Below, piece by piece: positions 53,591 to 63,713 of a DNA stretch of 64,000 bases. The translations under genes were made by a program, and so were the position numbers. Within the stretch, counting starts at the first letter, position 1. Each line of letters starts with the position of its first letter. Source of the DNA: Bacillus sp. (in: firmicutes) (GTDB lineage: Bacteria > Bacillota > Bacilli > Bacillales > Bacillaceae_J); contig DUSF01000048.1 of the NCBI GenBank assembly GCA_012842745.1, forward strand, positions 1 to 64,000, in the 5' to 3' direction. The notes under the pieces are model-generated. The model had not been told where the DNA came from. It saw only the letters and a list, made by a program, of their open reading frames with translations, and did not search any database.

Positions 53591-55105
53591 TCATGCGTAC
53601 GGCTTTTCGTTCACTTGGAATTGCTCCATTTTTTCATAAATATAACTTAAATCTACATGATTGCGAATATGGTCTGCAAGCAAATCAAAAGCTTGCTCCC
53701 GTAGTTCATTGACGAAGACGCGCTTCGTCATAGGGTCCAACCCTTTTTCTTTACGGATTTCATTCAAATAAGCATGACGAAACTGATCATTATGAAAAAG
53801 CCCGTGGAAATAGGTGCCAATTACTTTCCCATCTACCGCCTGACAGCCATCTTGACGCCCTTGTAGCTGGATAAAACTGATTCCATCATGCTTCGATTGC
53901 CCCATATGGATTTCATAGCCTTTTACGGGATACGATTGATTATTATACAAAATTATTCCTTCAGACAAAACTGTCATTTTTTCTTTTGTTATGACCGTTT
54001 CAACCGGCAACAAACAAAGACCGTCGCTTGCTCCTAAAGTCGTTTCAATCCTTAGCGGGTCAGAAATTTTCTTTCCTAGCATTTGATAGCCGCCGCAAAT
54101 GCCAATAATTTTTGTTTGCTTTCTTTGCATCAATTTTAAAATTCCCTTAGCCAATCCTGTTTCCTTTAAAAATTGTAAATCTTCTATCGTATTTTTGCTT
54201 CCTGGGAAAATGATTAAATCAGGTTCACCAAGGTCTTTAACAGTTCTAACAAACCTAACATGGCAATCATGCTCAGCAAAAAAAGGATCAACATCAGTAA
54301 AGTTTGAAATCATCGGATAGCGGATGACGGCGATATCAATATCCTTTGTAATATCCTCTTTTGTTGAATAATTCGCTAAAATCACCGAATCCTCTGCATC
54401 AATATTTAAGTTATGAACATATGGAATCACACCTAAAACCTTTTTCCCTGTATAATGTTCAAACCACTCAAGTCCTGGCTGTAATAAACTAAGATCACCA
54501 CGAAATTTATTGATAATGACACCAATCACTCGATTTCGGTCTTCTTCCTCTAAAAGGGCCAACGTTCCTACTAAACTAGCAAATACTCCGCCTTTTTCAA
54601 TATCACCAACAAGGATAACAGGAGAATTCGCCATCCTAGCCACCCGCATATTGACGAGCTCTCTATCATTGAGATTTACTTCCGCTGGGCTCCCTGCTCC
54701 TTCAATGACAATTCGCGCAAATTCAGTTTCTAAACGACGATATGCGTCTTCGATAATCTTTAAGCCTGTTTGATAAAAATCTTGGCGATAGCTTGTCGCT
54801 TTCATATTTTGATATGGTTTGCCATGGACAACAATTTGTGAATGATTTTCACTATTCGGTTTAATTAAAATCGGATTCATATCTGTTGTAGCCTCAACAC
54901 AGGCGGCTTCCGCTTGCACTCCCTGCGCTCTGCCAATTTCTTTGCCATCTATCGTAATATAAGAATTAAGCGCCATATTTTGTGATTTAAAAGGGGCCGT
55001 TTTATAGCCGTCTTGGTGAAAAATTCTACATAACCCTGTCGTTACGACACTTTTCCCAGCATCCGAATGGGTACCCTGTATCATAATTGGCAGTGCTTTA
55101 GTCAT
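53591..55105 (-). CDS. cobQ: Cobyric acid synthase
   Basis: 504 residues. The N-terminal dethiobiotin-synthetase-like ATPase domain has the P-loop variant GTHSDAGKSVVTTGL. The C-terminal class I glutamine amidotransferase domain has the nucleophile Cys in GICGGYQMLG and the His in YFHGLFHN. It amidates four side chains of adenosylcobyrinic acid a,c-diamide. It overlaps cbiA by 8 nt. This gene is not among the operon genes I recall from the B. megaterium cobI operon. Confidence 0.95.
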   Translation of the reverse strand: MTKALPIMIQGTHSDAGKSVVTTGLCRIFHQDGYKTAPFKSQNMALNSYITIDGKEIGRAQGVQAEAACVEATTDMNPILIKPNSENHSQIVVHGKPYQNMKATSYRQDFYQTGLKIIEDAYRRLETEFARIVIEGAGSPAEVNLNDRELVNMRVARMANSPVILVGDIEKGGVFASLVGTLALLEEEDRNRVIGVIINKFRGDLSLLQPGLEWFEHYTGKKVLGVIPYVHNLNIDAEDSVILANYSTKEDITKDIDIAVIRYPMISNFTDVDPFFAEHDCHVRFVRTVKDLGEPDLIIFPGSKNTIEDLQFLKETGLAKGILKLMQRKQTKIIGICGGYQMLGKKISDPLRIETTLGASDGLCLLPVETVITKEKMTVLSEGIILYNNQSYPVKGYEIHMGQSKHDGISFIQLQGRQDGCQAVDGKVIGTYFHGLFHNDQFRHAYLNEIRKEKGLDPMTKRVFVNELREQAFDLLADHIRNHVDLSYIYEKMEQFQVNEKPYA

Positions 55106-56471
55106 TTTTCTTCCACTCCATACATTTTTTCAACCAATTTTCAACCATCTGAGGACAAGAAGCAAAATGAAAATGTGTATATCCTGAAATTAGGTTGTAC
55201 GACATGTACCCTTCCTTTTTTATTCCTCTCATACCTTTTGTTTTATAAGCAAATGCTGTTTGTTCCTGCGCTTCAAAGGTAGAGTAATGGAATTCATGTC
55301 CCTTTGCCTCAAGTGCCGGTGGTAATAGAAAGTTATTTTGTTCACCGCAAATTTCACGGTACCCTAGTGCTGCAAGACGTTTTTGCATTTTCACCCGACC
55401 TGGGATGACACCGACCATTGGAAATATTTCGCCTGCTGTTGTTTCAATTGATTCCGTTAAATACATGAAGCCGCCGCATTCAGCTAGTGTTGGTATACCA
55501 TTTTCAATTGCTTGTTTAATGGAAATCTTTACAGCTTCTATTTCGGAAAGCTTGTCCGCAAACTCCTCGGGAAAACCACCGCCAATATATAAACCATGAA
55601 CATCTTTAGCTAAAACCTCTCCTTTTAATGGAGAAAAATAAACTAGCTCCGCACCTTTAGCTTCTAGTAATTCAAGATTTTCCTCATAGTAAAAATTAAA
55701 GGCGGCATCCCTTGCAACAGCGATCCGCACTCCACATTTTTTCGAATGACTAAATATAGAGGACGTTGGTGCTTCAAGTTTGCTAGTTTCGGCAATTTTT
55801 AATAGTTTATCCAGATCAATTGTTCGCTCCATTAACTCTCCAAGCTTTTCAAAAAAAGGCTCTAACTCTCCGCGCTCAATTGTTGGAATTAAACCGAGAT
55901 GCCGTTCCGGAATTTCAATATCATCTTCTTTTAATAAGTATCCGACAACAGGAATACCACATTCTTGTTCAATTGCCGCCTTTACTAGCTTATAGTGGCC
56001 TTCACTGCCGACGCGGTTGGCAATAACAGCGGCAATCTTTACTTTTGGCTCCAAAACTTGAAAACCTTTCACAATCGCAGCAGCACTCCTTGCCATGCTT
56101 GCACAATTGACAACTAATAAAACAGGTGCATCAATAATCATACTAATCTCTGCAGTACTTCCTCCATTTGTAAGCGGGTCTTTCCCATCATAAAGGCCCA
56201 TAACACCTTCTATAATTGAAAGGTTAACATCTTTATTTGCACGGCTGAAAATCTCTTTAACAACATCATGTGGCAGCATCCAACTATCAAGATTGCGGGA
56301 AGTTCTTCCTGTCACAGCTGTATGGTAAGTTGGATCAATATAATCGGGGCCGCATTTAAAGCCTTGTATGGCAAGACCTCTTTTTTTAAAAGCGGCCATT
56401 AAGCCGATTGTCAACGTCGTTTTACCTACACCGCTATTCGTGCCAGCTATTACTAATCTATTCGTACACAT
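55098..56471 (-). CDS. cbiA: Cobyrinic acid a,c-diamide synthase
   Basis: 457 residues, same architecture as CobQ: ATPase domain with GTNSGVGKTTLTIGLM, and a glutaminase domain with Cys in AECGGFMYLTE. It amidates the a and c acetate side chains of (cobalt) cobyrinate. It is followed by cobQ with an 8-nt overlap and preceded by cbiG with a 20-nt gap. Confidence 0.95.
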   Translation of the reverse strand: MCTNRLVIAGTNSGVGKTTLTIGLMAAFKKRGLAIQGFKCGPDYIDPTYHTAVTGRTSRNLDSWMLPHDVVKEIFSRANKDVNLSIIEGVMGLYDGKDPLTNGGSTAEISMIIDAPVLLVVNCASMARSAAAIVKGFQVLEPKVKIAAVIANRVGSEGHYKLVKAAIEQECGIPVVGYLLKEDDIEIPERHLGLIPTIERGELEPFFEKLGELMERTIDLDKLLKIAETSKLEAPTSSIFSHSKKCGVRIAVARDAAFNFYYEENLELLEAKGAELVYFSPLKGEVLAKDVHGLYIGGGFPEEFADKLSEIEAVKISIKQAIENGIPTLAECGGFMYLTESIETTAGEIFPMVGVIPGRVKMQKRLAALGYREICGEQNNFLLPPALEAKGHEFHYSTFEAQEQTAFAYKTKGMRGIKKEGYMSYNLISGYTHFHFASCPQMVENWLKKCMEWKKND

Positions 56472-56491
56472 TTGTTTCCCCCTTCGCTAGC

Positions 56492-57613
56492 CTAATGATT
56501 GATAATCGCTACTGAGATTGTTACATTTCCCGATTTTTTCTTTGTTAACACAAGTTCGTTGCAACCGCTATAAATGCGAGCTGCAGGTTCACTTACTCCA
56601 TACGCGCCTGTATATTTAAAAACGGTGTCAGAAGGTTCACTAATTGGTACACGATTTAACTCTTCGGGAGAATATACAACGAAATCCCAGCCGAATTTAG
56701 CTACTGTCTTAAGGAAACCTTCCTCGTCTTTCTTCAAGTCTATTGTACATAATGCTTTCACACTTTTAATAGAAAAATGTAACCCAGCTAACGTTTCCGT
56801 AATAACTTGTTCAATTTCTGCAGCACTTGTTCCACGGTTACAGCCCATACCTAAAACAATGACCTTCGGTCGATAGAGAACACCATTAGTCAGCAGCTTT
56901 TCTTCTTCCTTTGAAAGAATTCTGTGGGTAATGACTAAGGCTGCATCTGGATTGCCCTTGATTGCCTCTTGAGTAGAAGTAAAGATTACGATATTAGCTG
57001 GAAGTTGTGAGTCAAGATGCCACCAATTTTGTTCTCCAGATTCTTGAATGACGGCCACCTTTTCTTCATTAACTACTGACGCACTAACAGAAGTAACCTT
57101 TTCATCTGATTCCAACGTCCAGTTAAATTGTCTGCCGAATAGATCAACGGGAATTGTCTTTTGCACATCGGAAGCAGTCGTGATGACTGGACGGGCATTT
57201 AATAAAGATGCGACTTGTCTTGTTAACTCATTTGCACCACCTAAATGCCCTGATAAAACACTAATCACATGGTAGCCAAGGTCATCAACAACAACAACTC
57301 CTGGGTCAGTTTTTTTATCGTTAAGAAGCGGTGCAATCATGCGGACAACAGCGCCTAAAGAAACAAATAAGATAATCCCTTTATAATTTTGAAAAAGAGC
57401 AGGCAATAATAGGCGAACACTGCCTGAAAAAAGCTGGATCTCTTTTTCATTTTCGTCGCCTTGTGCAAATTTACTCATATAATATAAATCGGAATCAGCA
57501 AATTTTTGCTGTAAATTTCGCGCAAGCTGTACGCCATGCTTTGTAATTGCTACAATTGCATAATCACTTTTATTTTTGATAGGTGCTGCCGCGTTTTCCT
57601 CCAATAAAATCAT
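56492..57613 (-). CDS. cbiG: Cobalt-precorrin-5A hydrolase CbiG
   Basis: 373 residues. The N-terminal CbiG_N region (YAIVAITKHGVQLARNLQ) leads to SLGAVVRMIAPLL, DDLGYHVISVLSGHLGGANELTRQ and the C-terminal CbiG_C with VLGMGCNRGTSAAEIEQ. It opens the delta-lactone of cobalt-precorrin-5A, releasing acetaldehyde, a step specific to the anaerobic pathway. It overlaps cbiF by 4 nt. Confidence 0.95.
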   Translation of the reverse strand: MILLEENAAAPIKNKSDYAIVAITKHGVQLARNLQQKFADSDLYYMSKFAQGDENEKEIQLFSGSVRLLLPALFQNYKGIILFVSLGAVVRMIAPLLNDKKTDPGVVVVDDLGYHVISVLSGHLGGANELTRQVASLLNARPVITTASDVQKTIPVDLFGRQFNWTLESDEKVTSVSASVVNEEKVAVIQESGEQNWWHLDSQLPANIVIFTSTQEAIKGNPDAALVITHRILSKEEEKLLTNGVLYRPKVIVLGMGCNRGTSAAEIEQVITETLAGLHFSIKSVKALCTIDLKKDEEGFLKTVAKFGWDFVVYSPEELNRVPISEPSDTVFKYTGAYGVSEPAARIYSGCNELVLTKKKSGNVTISVAIINH

Positions 57614-58386
57614 TCTGCTTTCACACCTTTTCGATAGCCATGTGTAAATGCTTGATCATATAACTTTGAGCGATAATCTTTGTCGCAAATATGTTCATCC
57701 AAAGCCCAGCCCGCTAAAATCATTGCCTGCTTGCGGATGCCATTTTTTTGCATATCCATATCAAGGTTTTCCAAGGTTGTACGGACAATCTTTTCATCAG
57801 GCCATGTCGCTTTATAAACAACAGCTACCGGCGTTTTTTCATCCCAGCCTGCCGCCAAAAATTCTCCAACGATTTTTTTCGTTAATGTTGCGCTTAAAAA
57901 AAGAGCGATTGTACAGCGATGCTCGGCTAGTTGTGTAAGTTTTTCGAACTCTGGCACAGGAGTTCGGCCCTCGGCTCTTGTTAAGATTACCGTTTGCGTT
58001 AGCTCTGGAATCGTTAGTTCTGCCCCAACTCTAGCAGCCGCTGCAAACACAGAGCTTACCCCTGGAATAATTTCTACTTCTACCTGTTCCTTTTTTAGCA
58101 ACGCCATTTGCTCCATAATTGCCCCGTAAACGGCCGGGTCGCCAGTATGAACGCGGACAACTTTTTTGCCTTCTTTCACTCTTGAAACCATAAGACCAAC
58201 CATTTCATCTAAATGCATCCCCGCTGTTTTAACTATTTCCGCAGTCAGCTTACATTTTTGCATCAATTGTTCATTCACAAGCGAATCAGCATAGAGTACC
58301 ACATCTGCTTCTTCAATTAGCCGTAGGCCTTTCACTGTAATTAACTCTGGATCACCAGGTCCTGCTCCAATAAAATAGATTTTCAC
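57610..58386 (-). CDS. cbiF: Cobalt-precorrin-4 C11-methyltransferase
   Basis: 258 residues, tetrapyrrole methylase with YFIGAGPGDPELITVKGL, VVLYADSLVNEQLM (the YADSLV variant typical of CbiF), VRVHTGDPAVYGA and IPGVSSVFAAAARVGAELT. It methylates C11 of cobalt-precorrin-4. It overlaps cbiL (4 nt) and cbiG (4 nt). Confidence 0.95.
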   Translation of the reverse strand: MKIYFIGAGPGDPELITVKGLRLIEEADVVLYADSLVNEQLMQKCKLTAEIVKTAGMHLDEMVGLMVSRVKEGKKVVRVHTGDPAVYGAIMEQMALLKKEQVEVEIIPGVSSVFAAAARVGAELTIPELTQTVILTRAEGRTPVPEFEKLTQLAEHRCTIALFLSATLTKKIVGEFLAAGWDEKTPVAVVYKATWPDEKIVRTTLENLDMDMQKNGIRKQAMILAGWALDEHICDKDYRSKLYDQAFTHGYRKGVKAE

Positions 58387-59084
58387 TTTCGCACCACCAT
58401 TAACGTTAAATATTCTAAATCAACATCTTTCAAATCGTTCACATTCCAAATGATTTCCTCATCAGAAGTAACCTTAGTAACAACAGAGGCATTATTAGTT
58501 AATTTTAATTCCGCTAATAAATCCAACATTGGCTTAATAACTTTAGCAACCTTTAAGAAAACAACACAATCATTTTCCGATATAACTTTTTTCATTTCAC
58601 TATAATCAGCGGTCGCAGGAACGATAGCAATTTTATCATCTCCATCTGCTAAGGGAAGTCCAAGTCTAGATGCTGCCCCGTTAATTGATGAGATTCCAGG
58701 TATTGTTTTGATTGCGATGTGCGGGTACTTTGATTTCATCAGCTTCATCATATGTATAAACGTGCTATATAAAAGCGGGTCCCCTTCCGTTACAAAAGCA
58801 ACATCCTTTCCTTCCGAAAGCTTAGCGGAAACTAACTCCACCGTGTTTGTCCATTCTTTTTCTAAGACAGCCTGGTCCTTTGTCATTGGAAAAACAAGCC
58901 CAAGCATCTCCTTTTCATTTGGATTGACATAAACATCAATGATTTTATGGGCATAGCTTTTACTGCCTTTGCGGCTTTTTGGATAAGCTATCACAGATGA
59001 TTCCTTTAAGATTCTAAATGCTTTTACTGTAATCAGTTCTGGGTCACCAGGTCCGACGCCGACCCCATAAAGCGTTCCAATCAT
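58383..59084 (-). CDS. cbiL: Cobalt-precorrin-2 C20-methyltransferase
   Basis: 233 residues with LYGVGVGPGDPELITVKAFRIL, VIAYPKSRKGSKS, FVTEGDPLLYSTF and IPGISSINGAASRLGLPLADGDD, the last being a CbiL/CobI hallmark. It adds the C20 methyl, later lost on ring contraction. It follows cbiET by 13 nt. Confidence 0.95.
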   Translation of the reverse strand: MIGTLYGVGVGPGDPELITVKAFRILKESSVIAYPKSRKGSKSYAHKIIDVYVNPNEKEMLGLVFPMTKDQAVLEKEWTNTVELVSAKLSEGKDVAFVTEGDPLLYSTFIHMMKLMKSKYPHIAIKTIPGISSINGAASRLGLPLADGDDKIAIVPATADYSEMKKVISENDCVVFLKVAKVIKPMLDLLAELKLTNNASVVTKVTSDEEIIWNVNDLKDVDLEYLTLMVVRK

Positions 59085-59097
59085 ATTTGTTCTCCTC

Positions 59098-60297
59098 TCA
59101 ATGCTTAGAAGCTGTAATTATATAAATAGGGTTTAATGCTTCAAATCTCGTTAATTGTAATATAGGCTTGCTCTTTGAAATTTGTGCAAGCGTAATAGCA
59201 ACATCAAGATTATTCTGTTTAAAACTATTGACAGCCTGCATTAAATTTTCAATTGTAGCCGCATTTAAGACAATACGACCGTTTTCGTTTAAGCGGCTTG
59301 AACATATATTTAAAATCTCATTGATATTTCCCGCCGTGCCGCCTATAAATACGGCATCTGGATTTGGAAATTGCTCTAATCCATCAGGTGCTTTCCCATG
59401 GACAACGGTCACATCTGCGCGAAATTTTTTCATATTTTCATAGCAATTTACAATATCATGTTCATTTTTTTCAATTGCGTAGACAGCACCTTCTTTCGCA
59501 ATTCTTGCTGCTTCAATCGCCACTGAACCAGTACATGTCCCGATATCCCATACGATGGAATCCTTCTTTACGTTAAGAGCTGCCAATGAAAGTGTCCGTA
59601 TTTCTTTTTTCGTAATTAATCCTTTTTCAGGCTTTCTTTGAAAAAATTCGGCATCGTTAATTCCTAATCCCCATTCTGGGCTAGGGGCTGCTTTTTTTAA
59701 TATGACAACATTTAATGGAAAAAATTGTTCATCAGCCATTTCCGCCAAAGTGAAGAAGCGGCAGCGTTCCTTTTCACCGCCTAAATGTTCGGCAACAAAG
59801 GCTTTATACTCTGTCATACCAAACTGTAATAAATATTTAGCAATGACAGCTGGGGTATTCTCTTCATCTGTAAGAATGGCAACTTTGGCTTCACCATCAA
59901 TTTTTTGTGCCAACCCCTTTATTGCTCTGCCATGAACACTTATAAATTTGGCATCATGCCAGCGCTCCCCCATTTTCGCAAACGCTAGTTGAATCGAACT
60001 TAAATTCGGGTAGATTTCTACCTCTATTTTGCTCGCTAAGTAACTGCCGATTCCAAAAAACAACGGGTCACCTGATGCTAAAATAACCGTATTTCTTGTT
60101 TCTTCTACTAGCTGATTCACTAGCTTTGCCAACCCACCCTTAATTGCTAATTTTTCACCTTGATAATCTGGAAAAAAAGCTAGCTGCCTTTCTCCGCCAA
60201 TTAGCAGTTCACTTTCATAAATCCATGCTTCATATAGAGGAAGGAGGCTTTCCTTGCCGTTATCTCCAATCCCGATTATTTTTATTGAACTAGTCAT
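59098..60297 (-). CDS. cbiET: Fused cobalt-precorrin C5,C15-methyltransferase / C12 decarboxylase
   Basis: 399 residues. The N-terminal CbiE methylase ([31 protein letters not shown]) is joined near residue 200 to the CbiT Rossmann methyltransferase (SAM motif [18 protein letters not shown], then [16 protein letters not shown]). It methylates C5 and C15 and decarboxylates the C12 acetate. The fusion equals CobL and the CbiET reported in B. megaterium. It overlaps cbiD by 8 nt. Confidence 0.95.
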   Translation of the reverse strand: MTSSIKIIGIGDNGKESLLPLYEAWIYESELLIGGERQLAFFPDYQGEKLAIKGGLAKLVNQLVEETRNTVILASGDPLFFGIGSYLASKIEVEIYPNLSSIQLAFAKMGERWHDAKFISVHGRAIKGLAQKIDGEAKVAILTDEENTPAVIAKYLLQFGMTEYKAFVAEHLGGEKERCRFFTLAEMADEQFFPLNVVILKKAAPSPEWGLGINDAEFFQRKPEKGLITKKEIRTLSLAALNVKKDSIVWDIGTCTGSVAIEAARIAKEGAVYAIEKNEHDIVNCYENMKKFRADVTVVHGKAPDGLEQFPNPDAVFIGGTAGNINEILNICSSRLNENGRIVLNAATIENLMQAVNSFKQNNLDVAITLAQISKSKPILQLTRFEALNPIYIITASKH

Positions 60298-61405
60298 GTA
60301 AAATCGCCCTTCCTAAAAACTCTCCATTTAATGTAAAGAGCACTGTCTCAATATCAATGCCACCTTTGATTTCCTTGTAAGCAGCTTGATTACATAAATG
60401 ACAAAGTGTTTCGAAAAAAGTATGGGTTCCAAGTACTGCCATTAGGTCGCCAACCTGGGATGCTGTATTAGCCTCCCTTATTTCCGCTATAACGTTTTCA
60501 GGAGCACCTGACATCTTCGCAACCTCGGCTAAAAACTGAAAGTCAACTTGGGAGCCTTTTGAATGGACCATCATATCGCCTTTTGCAATTTTCGAAAATT
60601 TGCCCATCATTCCTACCATCGATACTTTTTTTACACCTTGTTTCTTGCATTGCTTTAACGTAAATCCGACAAAATCCCCCATTTCAATAAATGCTTCTTC
60701 ACGCAAATGAGGGTATGTCTTCATCGCATATTTTTCACTGCGGCCGCCTGTTGTAATAACAACATGCTCGCATTCGTTGGCATGAGCTACTTTAATGTAT
60801 TGCACAATGCTGGCCATATAAGCTGAAGACGAAAATGGAACGACAATCCCTCTTGTACCTAATATAGAAATACCGCCAATTACGCCAAGGCGGGCATTCA
60901 ATGTCTTTTTAGCTATTATTTCCCCATCTGGAACAGAAATAGTGACAGAAATGCCACGATTGATTTCAAATTCATTAAGTAATTCTTGGACAGTTTCTTT
61001 AATCATTTTCCTTGGAATCGGATTAATGGCCGCTTCACCAATTGGAATAGGCAACCCAGGCTTTGTAATCCTACCGACTCCGATACCTCCATCTAATTGG
61101 AAACCCTCCTCAGCTGTCCATTGTACCGTTGCTAAAATGAGCGCCCCATGTGTCGCATCAGGGTCATCACCGCCATCCTTGATTACTCCAGCAATCGCTT
61201 TATCGTTATAAAGATTACATTCCACAATTTCAAACATTACATGTTCACCAGCAGGTATATAAATTTTAACGTGTTCAACCACTTTTCCTGTAATCAACGC
61301 TAATAATGCTGCTTTTGTTGCAGCGGTAGCACATGCACCAGTTGTGTAGCCATATTTTAATTGTTTTTTTGTTTCTGTCTTTGAATCTTCCATTTCAACA
61401 TTCAA
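60290..61405 (-). CDS. cbiD: Cobalt-precorrin-5B C1-methyltransferase CbiD
   Basis: 371 residues. The N-terminal [18 protein letters not shown] motif, [18 protein letters not shown] and [29 protein letters not shown] are diagnostic of CbiD. It methylates C1 with SAM in the anaerobic cobalamin pathway. It follows cbiC by 3 nt. Confidence 0.96.
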   Translation of the reverse strand: MNVEMEDSKTETKKQLKYGYTTGACATAATKAALLALITGKVVEHVKIYIPAGEHVMFEIVECNLYNDKAIAGVIKDGGDDPDATHGALILATVQWTAEEGFQLDGGIGVGRITKPGLPIPIGEAAINPIPRKMIKETVQELLNEFEINRGISVTISVPDGEIIAKKTLNARLGVIGGISILGTRGIVVPFSSSAYMASIVQYIKVAHANECEHVVITTGGRSEKYAMKTYPHLREEAFIEMGDFVGFTLKQCKKQGVKKVSMVGMMGKFSKIAKGDMMVHSKGSQVDFQFLAEVAKMSGAPENVIAEIREANTASQVGDLMAVLGTHTFFETLCHLCNQAAYKEIKGGIDIETVLFTLNGEFLGRAILHD

Positions 61406-61408
61406 TCC

Positions 61409-62059
61409 TTACGATTGTTGATCCGCTAAAATTGAAATTGCATTTAAAGCTGCGACAACAACAGTGCTACCGCCTTTTCGACCAATATTAGTAATAAACG
61501 GAATAGTTAGCTTTGCTAATTCTTCCTTTGATTCGGCAGCCGATACAAAACCAACAGGCATTCCAATAACGAGGCTTGGCTTCGCTTCCCCTTCTTTGAC
61601 AAGACGAATTAATTCTAAAAGAGCAGTCGGCGCGTTGCCGATAACATAAATGCCGCCGCTTACTTCTCTAGCAGCCTTTCTCATCGAAATAATCGCTCTC
61701 GTTGTATCTAAACGCTTCGCTTCCTCGACTACATCCGGATCAGAAATATATACTTTCACTTCACTGCCGTATTTCTCTAAGCGCGGCTTGCTAATGCCAG
61801 CTTGCACCATTTGCACATCAGCGACAATTTTTTCACCATTTAAAATTGCTTTAATCCCAGCTTGAACAGCATCTGGATGAAAAATCATACTTTTTCCAAG
61901 TTCAAAATCTGCTGAGGAATGGATGACTCGTTGCACAACAGGATATTGTTCCTCAGTATATGAATGTTCACCAATTTCTTCGTCAATCATTTCAAAGCTT
62001 TTTCCTTCAATCTGTTGCGGCTGAATTGTGATAGGTTTAAATTCAGTTTTAAAATCCAT
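61409..62059 (-). CDS. cbiC: Cobalt-precorrin-8 methylmutase
   Basis: 216 residues. VVQRVIHSSADFELGKSMIF carries the catalytic His, and ISMRKAAREVSGGIYVIGNAPTALLEL and GMPVGFVSAAESKEEL follow. It moves the C11 methyl to C12 to give cobyrinate. It overlaps the end of cbiJ by 11 nt. Confidence 0.95.
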   Translation of the reverse strand: MDFKTEFKPITIQPQQIEGKSFEMIDEEIGEHSYTEEQYPVVQRVIHSSADFELGKSMIFHPDAVQAGIKAILNGEKIVADVQMVQAGISKPRLEKYGSEVKVYISDPDVVEEAKRLDTTRAIISMRKAAREVSGGIYVIGNAPTALLELIRLVKEGEAKPSLVIGMPVGFVSAAESKEELAKLTIPFITNIGRKGGSTVVVAALNAISILADQQS

Positions 62060-62825
62060 CCGTTTCGACTCCTTTTAAATGATTTATAATACTTTGGATT
62101 GTTGAAAATGTAACCCCATATTGAATATTCGGGCGTTTAATGATAATTGTTTCAATTCCAAGCTCAATGGCAGCAGCAATTTTTTCATCTACTGACCCAG
62201 CTTGTCCACTTTCCTTTGTAACCATCAATGTCACTTTAAATTGTTCAAAAAGAGCTTTATTAAATTCTTTAGAAAACGGACCTTGTATCGCAACGATATC
62301 CTTTTGCGGCAAGCCTAGCTGTTCACATTTCTCCATATTATCTTTTCTTGGAAGCATTCTTGCGATGACCCTCGTTTCTGGTAAATGGAGAAGTTTATCC
62401 GTAAAAATCTGTAATGTTTTGCTGCCAGTTGTAAGCATAATTATGCCTTTTTTTTCAGCAGCCAACTCAGCAGCCGCTTCATATGAATCTACCACTGTTA
62501 ACAGCTCATGCTGAAATGATTGCGTAGGCCGCTCGAAGCGAATATACGGAATGTTGGCCTGTTCGGCTCCTTTCATTGCGTTTTTGGAGGCCTCTTCAGC
62601 GTAAGGATGACTGGCATCAACAACAACATCAAAATGATGGTCCTTTATAAGTTGAGCGATATCCGCATCTGTTAATCTGCCAACCAATACTTGCAGTCCT
62701 GCCTTTTGAAGCTCTTTTTCGGCGTTATTCGTTACGACAGTTGTCATGACCTCAAACCCGTTGGCAGTAAGTTCAAGAGCAAGCTCTCTGGCATCACTAG
62801 TCCCGGCTAATTGCAATATCTTCAA
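62049..62825 (-). CDS. cbiJ: Cobalt-precorrin-6A reductase
   Basis: 258 residues: MKILQLAGTSDARELALEL, DASHPYAEEASKNAM, TGSKTLQIF and VTKESGQAGSVDEKI, the CbiJ/CobK pattern. It reduces the macrocycle with a nicotinamide cofactor. It follows cbiX by 30 nt and overlaps cbiC. Confidence 0.94.
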   Translation of the reverse strand: MKILQLAGTSDARELALELTANGFEVMTTVVTNNAEKELQKAGLQVLVGRLTDADIAQLIKDHHFDVVVDASHPYAEEASKNAMKGAEQANIPYIRFERPTQSFQHELLTVVDSYEAAAELAAEKKGIIMLTTGSKTLQIFTDKLLHLPETRVIARMLPRKDNMEKCEQLGLPQKDIVAIQGPFSKEFNKALFEQFKVTLMVTKESGQAGSVDEKIAAAIELGIETIIIKRPNIQYGVTFSTIQSIINHLKGVETDGF

Positions 62826-62855
62826 AACATTCCCACCTCCAATTACTGTGAAAAT

Positions 62856-63698
62856 TTAAGAATGATGGTGATTGTGTTCATGATGATGGTTCATGTGCTC
62901 CATTGCCCCTAAGCGGTACTGGCATGTATCACAATTCATTTTCACATCATCTTTAAGAGCTTCCTCAACGCGATTCATTACTATCGTTTGCAAGTTTTTA
63001 TGAAAACCAAAATAACTAGCTAATGCAAAGTCACAATTTGGATATTTCTCTGAAAAACTAACAACCATTTTCTCAAGACGTTTTATTAAAATACCCGTAA
63101 ATAAGAAGTAAGGTAAAATAACAACCTTCTTCGCCCCTAACAATGCACAACGCTCTACCACTTCATCAATAAGTGGATTCGTAACCCCCATAAAAGCTGG
63201 CTCTACTAAGCGATAATTTAATTTCTCCCATAACAGTCTCGTAATCTTGTAAAGATCACTGTTGGCGTCCGGGTCACTACCACCACGCCCTAGTAAAATA
63301 ATCGCCGTATTAGAATCTGCTTTATTCAAATCTAAACCAACTTCCTCTAGGCGATTCATACAAATGTCCAAGGCGGCATCATGTATACCGATAGGCCGCC
63401 CGTAAGTAAAGTGGACAGTCGGATATTTTTTCTTTGCTTCATCAAGACAAGCTGGGATATGGATTTTTGAATGTCCCGCCTGCAAAAGCATAAGCGGGAT
63501 TACAAATACATGTGTCGCTCCTTTTTTTACACATGTATCAATTCCATCCATAACAGTAGGCATTTCAAATTCTAGAAAACATGTTTCAACGAGCAAACTA
63601 GAATCAATAGCTGGCTTCATTTCATTAATAAATTGACGAACCTCTTCATTCCCCTCAAAGTCCTGACTCCCATGGCCAACAAACAAAATTGCTTTCAT
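62856..63698 (-). CDS. cbiX: Sirohydrochlorin cobaltochelatase CbiX (long form)
   Basis: 280 residues with two CbiX repeats: the first has FVGHGSQDFEGNEEV (active-site His) and IPLMLLQAGHSKIHIP; the second has LLGRGGSDPDAN and LPYFLFTGILIKRL. The C-terminal extension contains CDTC and ends in a His-rich tail (MEHMNHHHEHNHHHS). In B. megaterium the long CbiX carries a similar His-rich region and an iron-sulfur centre. It inserts Co2+ into sirohydrochlorin; the tail may store or deliver metal. Confidence 0.95.
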   Translation of the reverse strand: MKAILFVGHGSQDFEGNEEVRQFINEMKPAIDSSLLVETCFLEFEMPTVMDGIDTCVKKGATHVFVIPLMLLQAGHSKIHIPACLDEAKKKYPTVHFTYGRPIGIHDAALDICMNRLEEVGLDLNKADSNTAIILLGRGGSDPDANSDLYKITRLLWEKLNYRLVEPAFMGVTNPLIDEVVERCALLGAKKVVILPYFLFTGILIKRLEKMVVSFSEKYPNCDFALASYFGFHKNLQTIVMNRVEEALKDDVKMNCDTCQYRLGAMEHMNHHHEHNHHHS

Positions 63699-63713
63699 GC
63701 CGTTTCCCCCCTA

